Assembly: GCA_945871285.1 (NCBI GenBank)
Contig: CAMBWO010000011.1
Location: forward strand, 1-32,474
Reading direction: 5' to 3'
Source: Pseudorhodobacter antarcticus
Lineage (GTDB): Bacteria > Pseudomonadota > Alphaproteobacteria > Rhodobacterales > Rhodobacteraceae
Length of the DNA stretch: 32,474 bases
Made by a program: the position numbers and the translations under genes. This document shows, piece by piece, positions 31,842 through 32,474 of this stretch (the stretch's first letter is position 1; the number at the start of each line of letters is the position of its first letter). The notes under the pieces were generated by a model that searched no databases, had not been told where the DNA came from, and was given only the letters and a program-made list of their open reading frames with translations.

Positions 31842-32474
31842 CTATTTCAAACTGGAGGAGGCCAGCCCCTGCCGGAACAGGCGCTGGGTCAAGAGGAACA
31901 AGATCACCATGGGCAACGCCGTGATCAGCGCACCGGTCATCACCGCCGACCATTCCTTGGCCCGCGTCGCCTGAAAGGTGAAGAGGCCCAGCGACAGTGG
32001 AAACTTCTCGCGGTCCTGCAGATAGATCAGGGGGCCGAAGAACTCGTTCCAGGTGTAGACGATGGCGAACAGCGCGACGATCACCAGCGCCACCCGCACC
32101 TGAGGCAGCACGATCTGCCACCAGATGCGGAATTCCGACGCCCCATCCAGCCGGGCCGCGTCCATCAATTCGCGCGGCACCCCCATGAAGAATTGGCGCA
32201 GCATGAAGATGTAGAAGGCATCGCCCAAGAGGAAGGGCGCGATCAGCGGCCAATAGGTGCCGTTCAAACCCAGTTTCGTCCAGCCCAGATAGACCGGCAG
32301 AAAGGTCACGATAGCGGGCATCAGCAGGGCACAGACGGTCAGGCCAAACACCAGATTGCGCCCCCTCCAGCGCAGGCAGCCAAAGCTGTAGGCGGCGAGC
32401 GAGCAGGAAAACACCACGGCCACCGCCACCGATCCGGCGTAAAAGACCGAGTTGAAAAACTGGCGCAGGAAGGG
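31842..32474 (-). CDS. sugar ABC transporter permease (MalG-like), 5' end outside window
   Basis: About 210 C-terminal residues are present. The frame stays open to the right edge (PFLRQFFNSVFYAGSVAVAV), so the M at 32429 in the ORF track is an internal GTG, not the start. The EAA coupling motif is seen as ELMDAARLDGASEFRIWWQI, and the last helices include MTGALITALPMVILFLLTQR. The missing part should be about 60-80 residues (the first helix and part of the periplasmic region). It is followed by its ATPase at 9 nt. Confidence 0.9.
   Translation of the reverse strand, partial: PFLRQFFNSVFYAGSVAVAVVFSCSLAAYSFGCLRWRGRNLVFGLTVCALLMPAIVTFLPVYLGWTKLGLNGTYWPLIAPFLLGDAFYIFMLRQFFMGVPRELMDAARLDGASEFRIWWQIVLPQVRVALVIVALFAIVYTWNEFFGPLIYLQDREKFPLSLGLFTFQATRAKEWSAVMTGALITALPMVILFLLTQRLFRQGLASSSLK

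Noticed and set aside
1-32474. CRISPR arrays, insertion sequences, tRNA or rRNA genes
   Set aside because: I saw no regularly spaced repeats, transposase motifs or tRNA-like cloverleaf sequences while reading both strands, though a tRNA scan was not possible.

Overview
The window looks like chromosomal DNA of a high-GC alphaproteobacterium, most likely a member of Rhodobacterales (Roseobacter group). The evidence is the dprA-topA neighbourhood, betI/betA beside a choXWV choline importer, a three-gene bioMNY biotin importer, and five ABC transport systems in about 32 kb. I see no rRNA, tRNA, CRISPR array, transposase or phage gene. Identifications come from reading the translated ORFs, not from database searches.

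Layout. (1) 1-4.5 kb, choline to glycine betaine: betA (cut by the left edge) and betI on the minus strand face the choXWV importer on the plus strand. A short divergent promoter region between them holds a nested palindrome that fits a BetI operator. (2) 4.5-8.9 kb, minus strand: dprA, topA and a small secreted protein of unknown function. (3) 9.0-10.3 kb: gabT, followed by a compact array of alternating GGTGCG/CGCACC palindromes. (4) 10.4-11.7 kb: an AT-richer orphan lipoprotein gene. (5) 11.8-13.6 kb: bioMNY. (6) 13.7-21.3 kb, minus strand: a likely seven-gene unit for uptake and hydrolysis of amides or peptides (FmdA/AmdA amidase, alpha/beta hydrolase, SBP, two permeases, two ATPases). (7) 21.4-22.3 kb, plus strand: a beta-hydroxyacid dehydrogenase. 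(8) 22.3-29.5 kb, minus strand: a seven-gene operon with SBP, two permeases, a 62-residue membrane protein, two different ATPases and a fused DhaK-DhaL kinase. (9) 29.7-30.7 kb: a divergent LacI-family regulator. Two near-identical 16-bp operators, 30 bp apart, lie in the shared promoter region. (10) 30.8 kb to the right edge: the end of another sugar ABC operon (MalK-like ATPase and a truncated MalG-like permease).

How the genes work together. Block 1 is a complete import and first oxidation step for choline under a choline-sensing repressor. Block 6 couples a peptide-type importer to two amide-cleaving enzymes, suggesting growth on small amides or amino-acid amides. Blocks 8 and 9 form a LacI-controlled import-and-phosphorylate module, probably for a short-chain ketose or polyol such as dihydroxyacetone or erythrulose; the substrate is inferred only from the kinase. 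The most useful leads are the LacI operator pair, the small membrane protein built into its ABC operon, the orphan lipoprotein, the intergenic palindromes, and an abrupt strand-composition change at the bioN/bioY junction.
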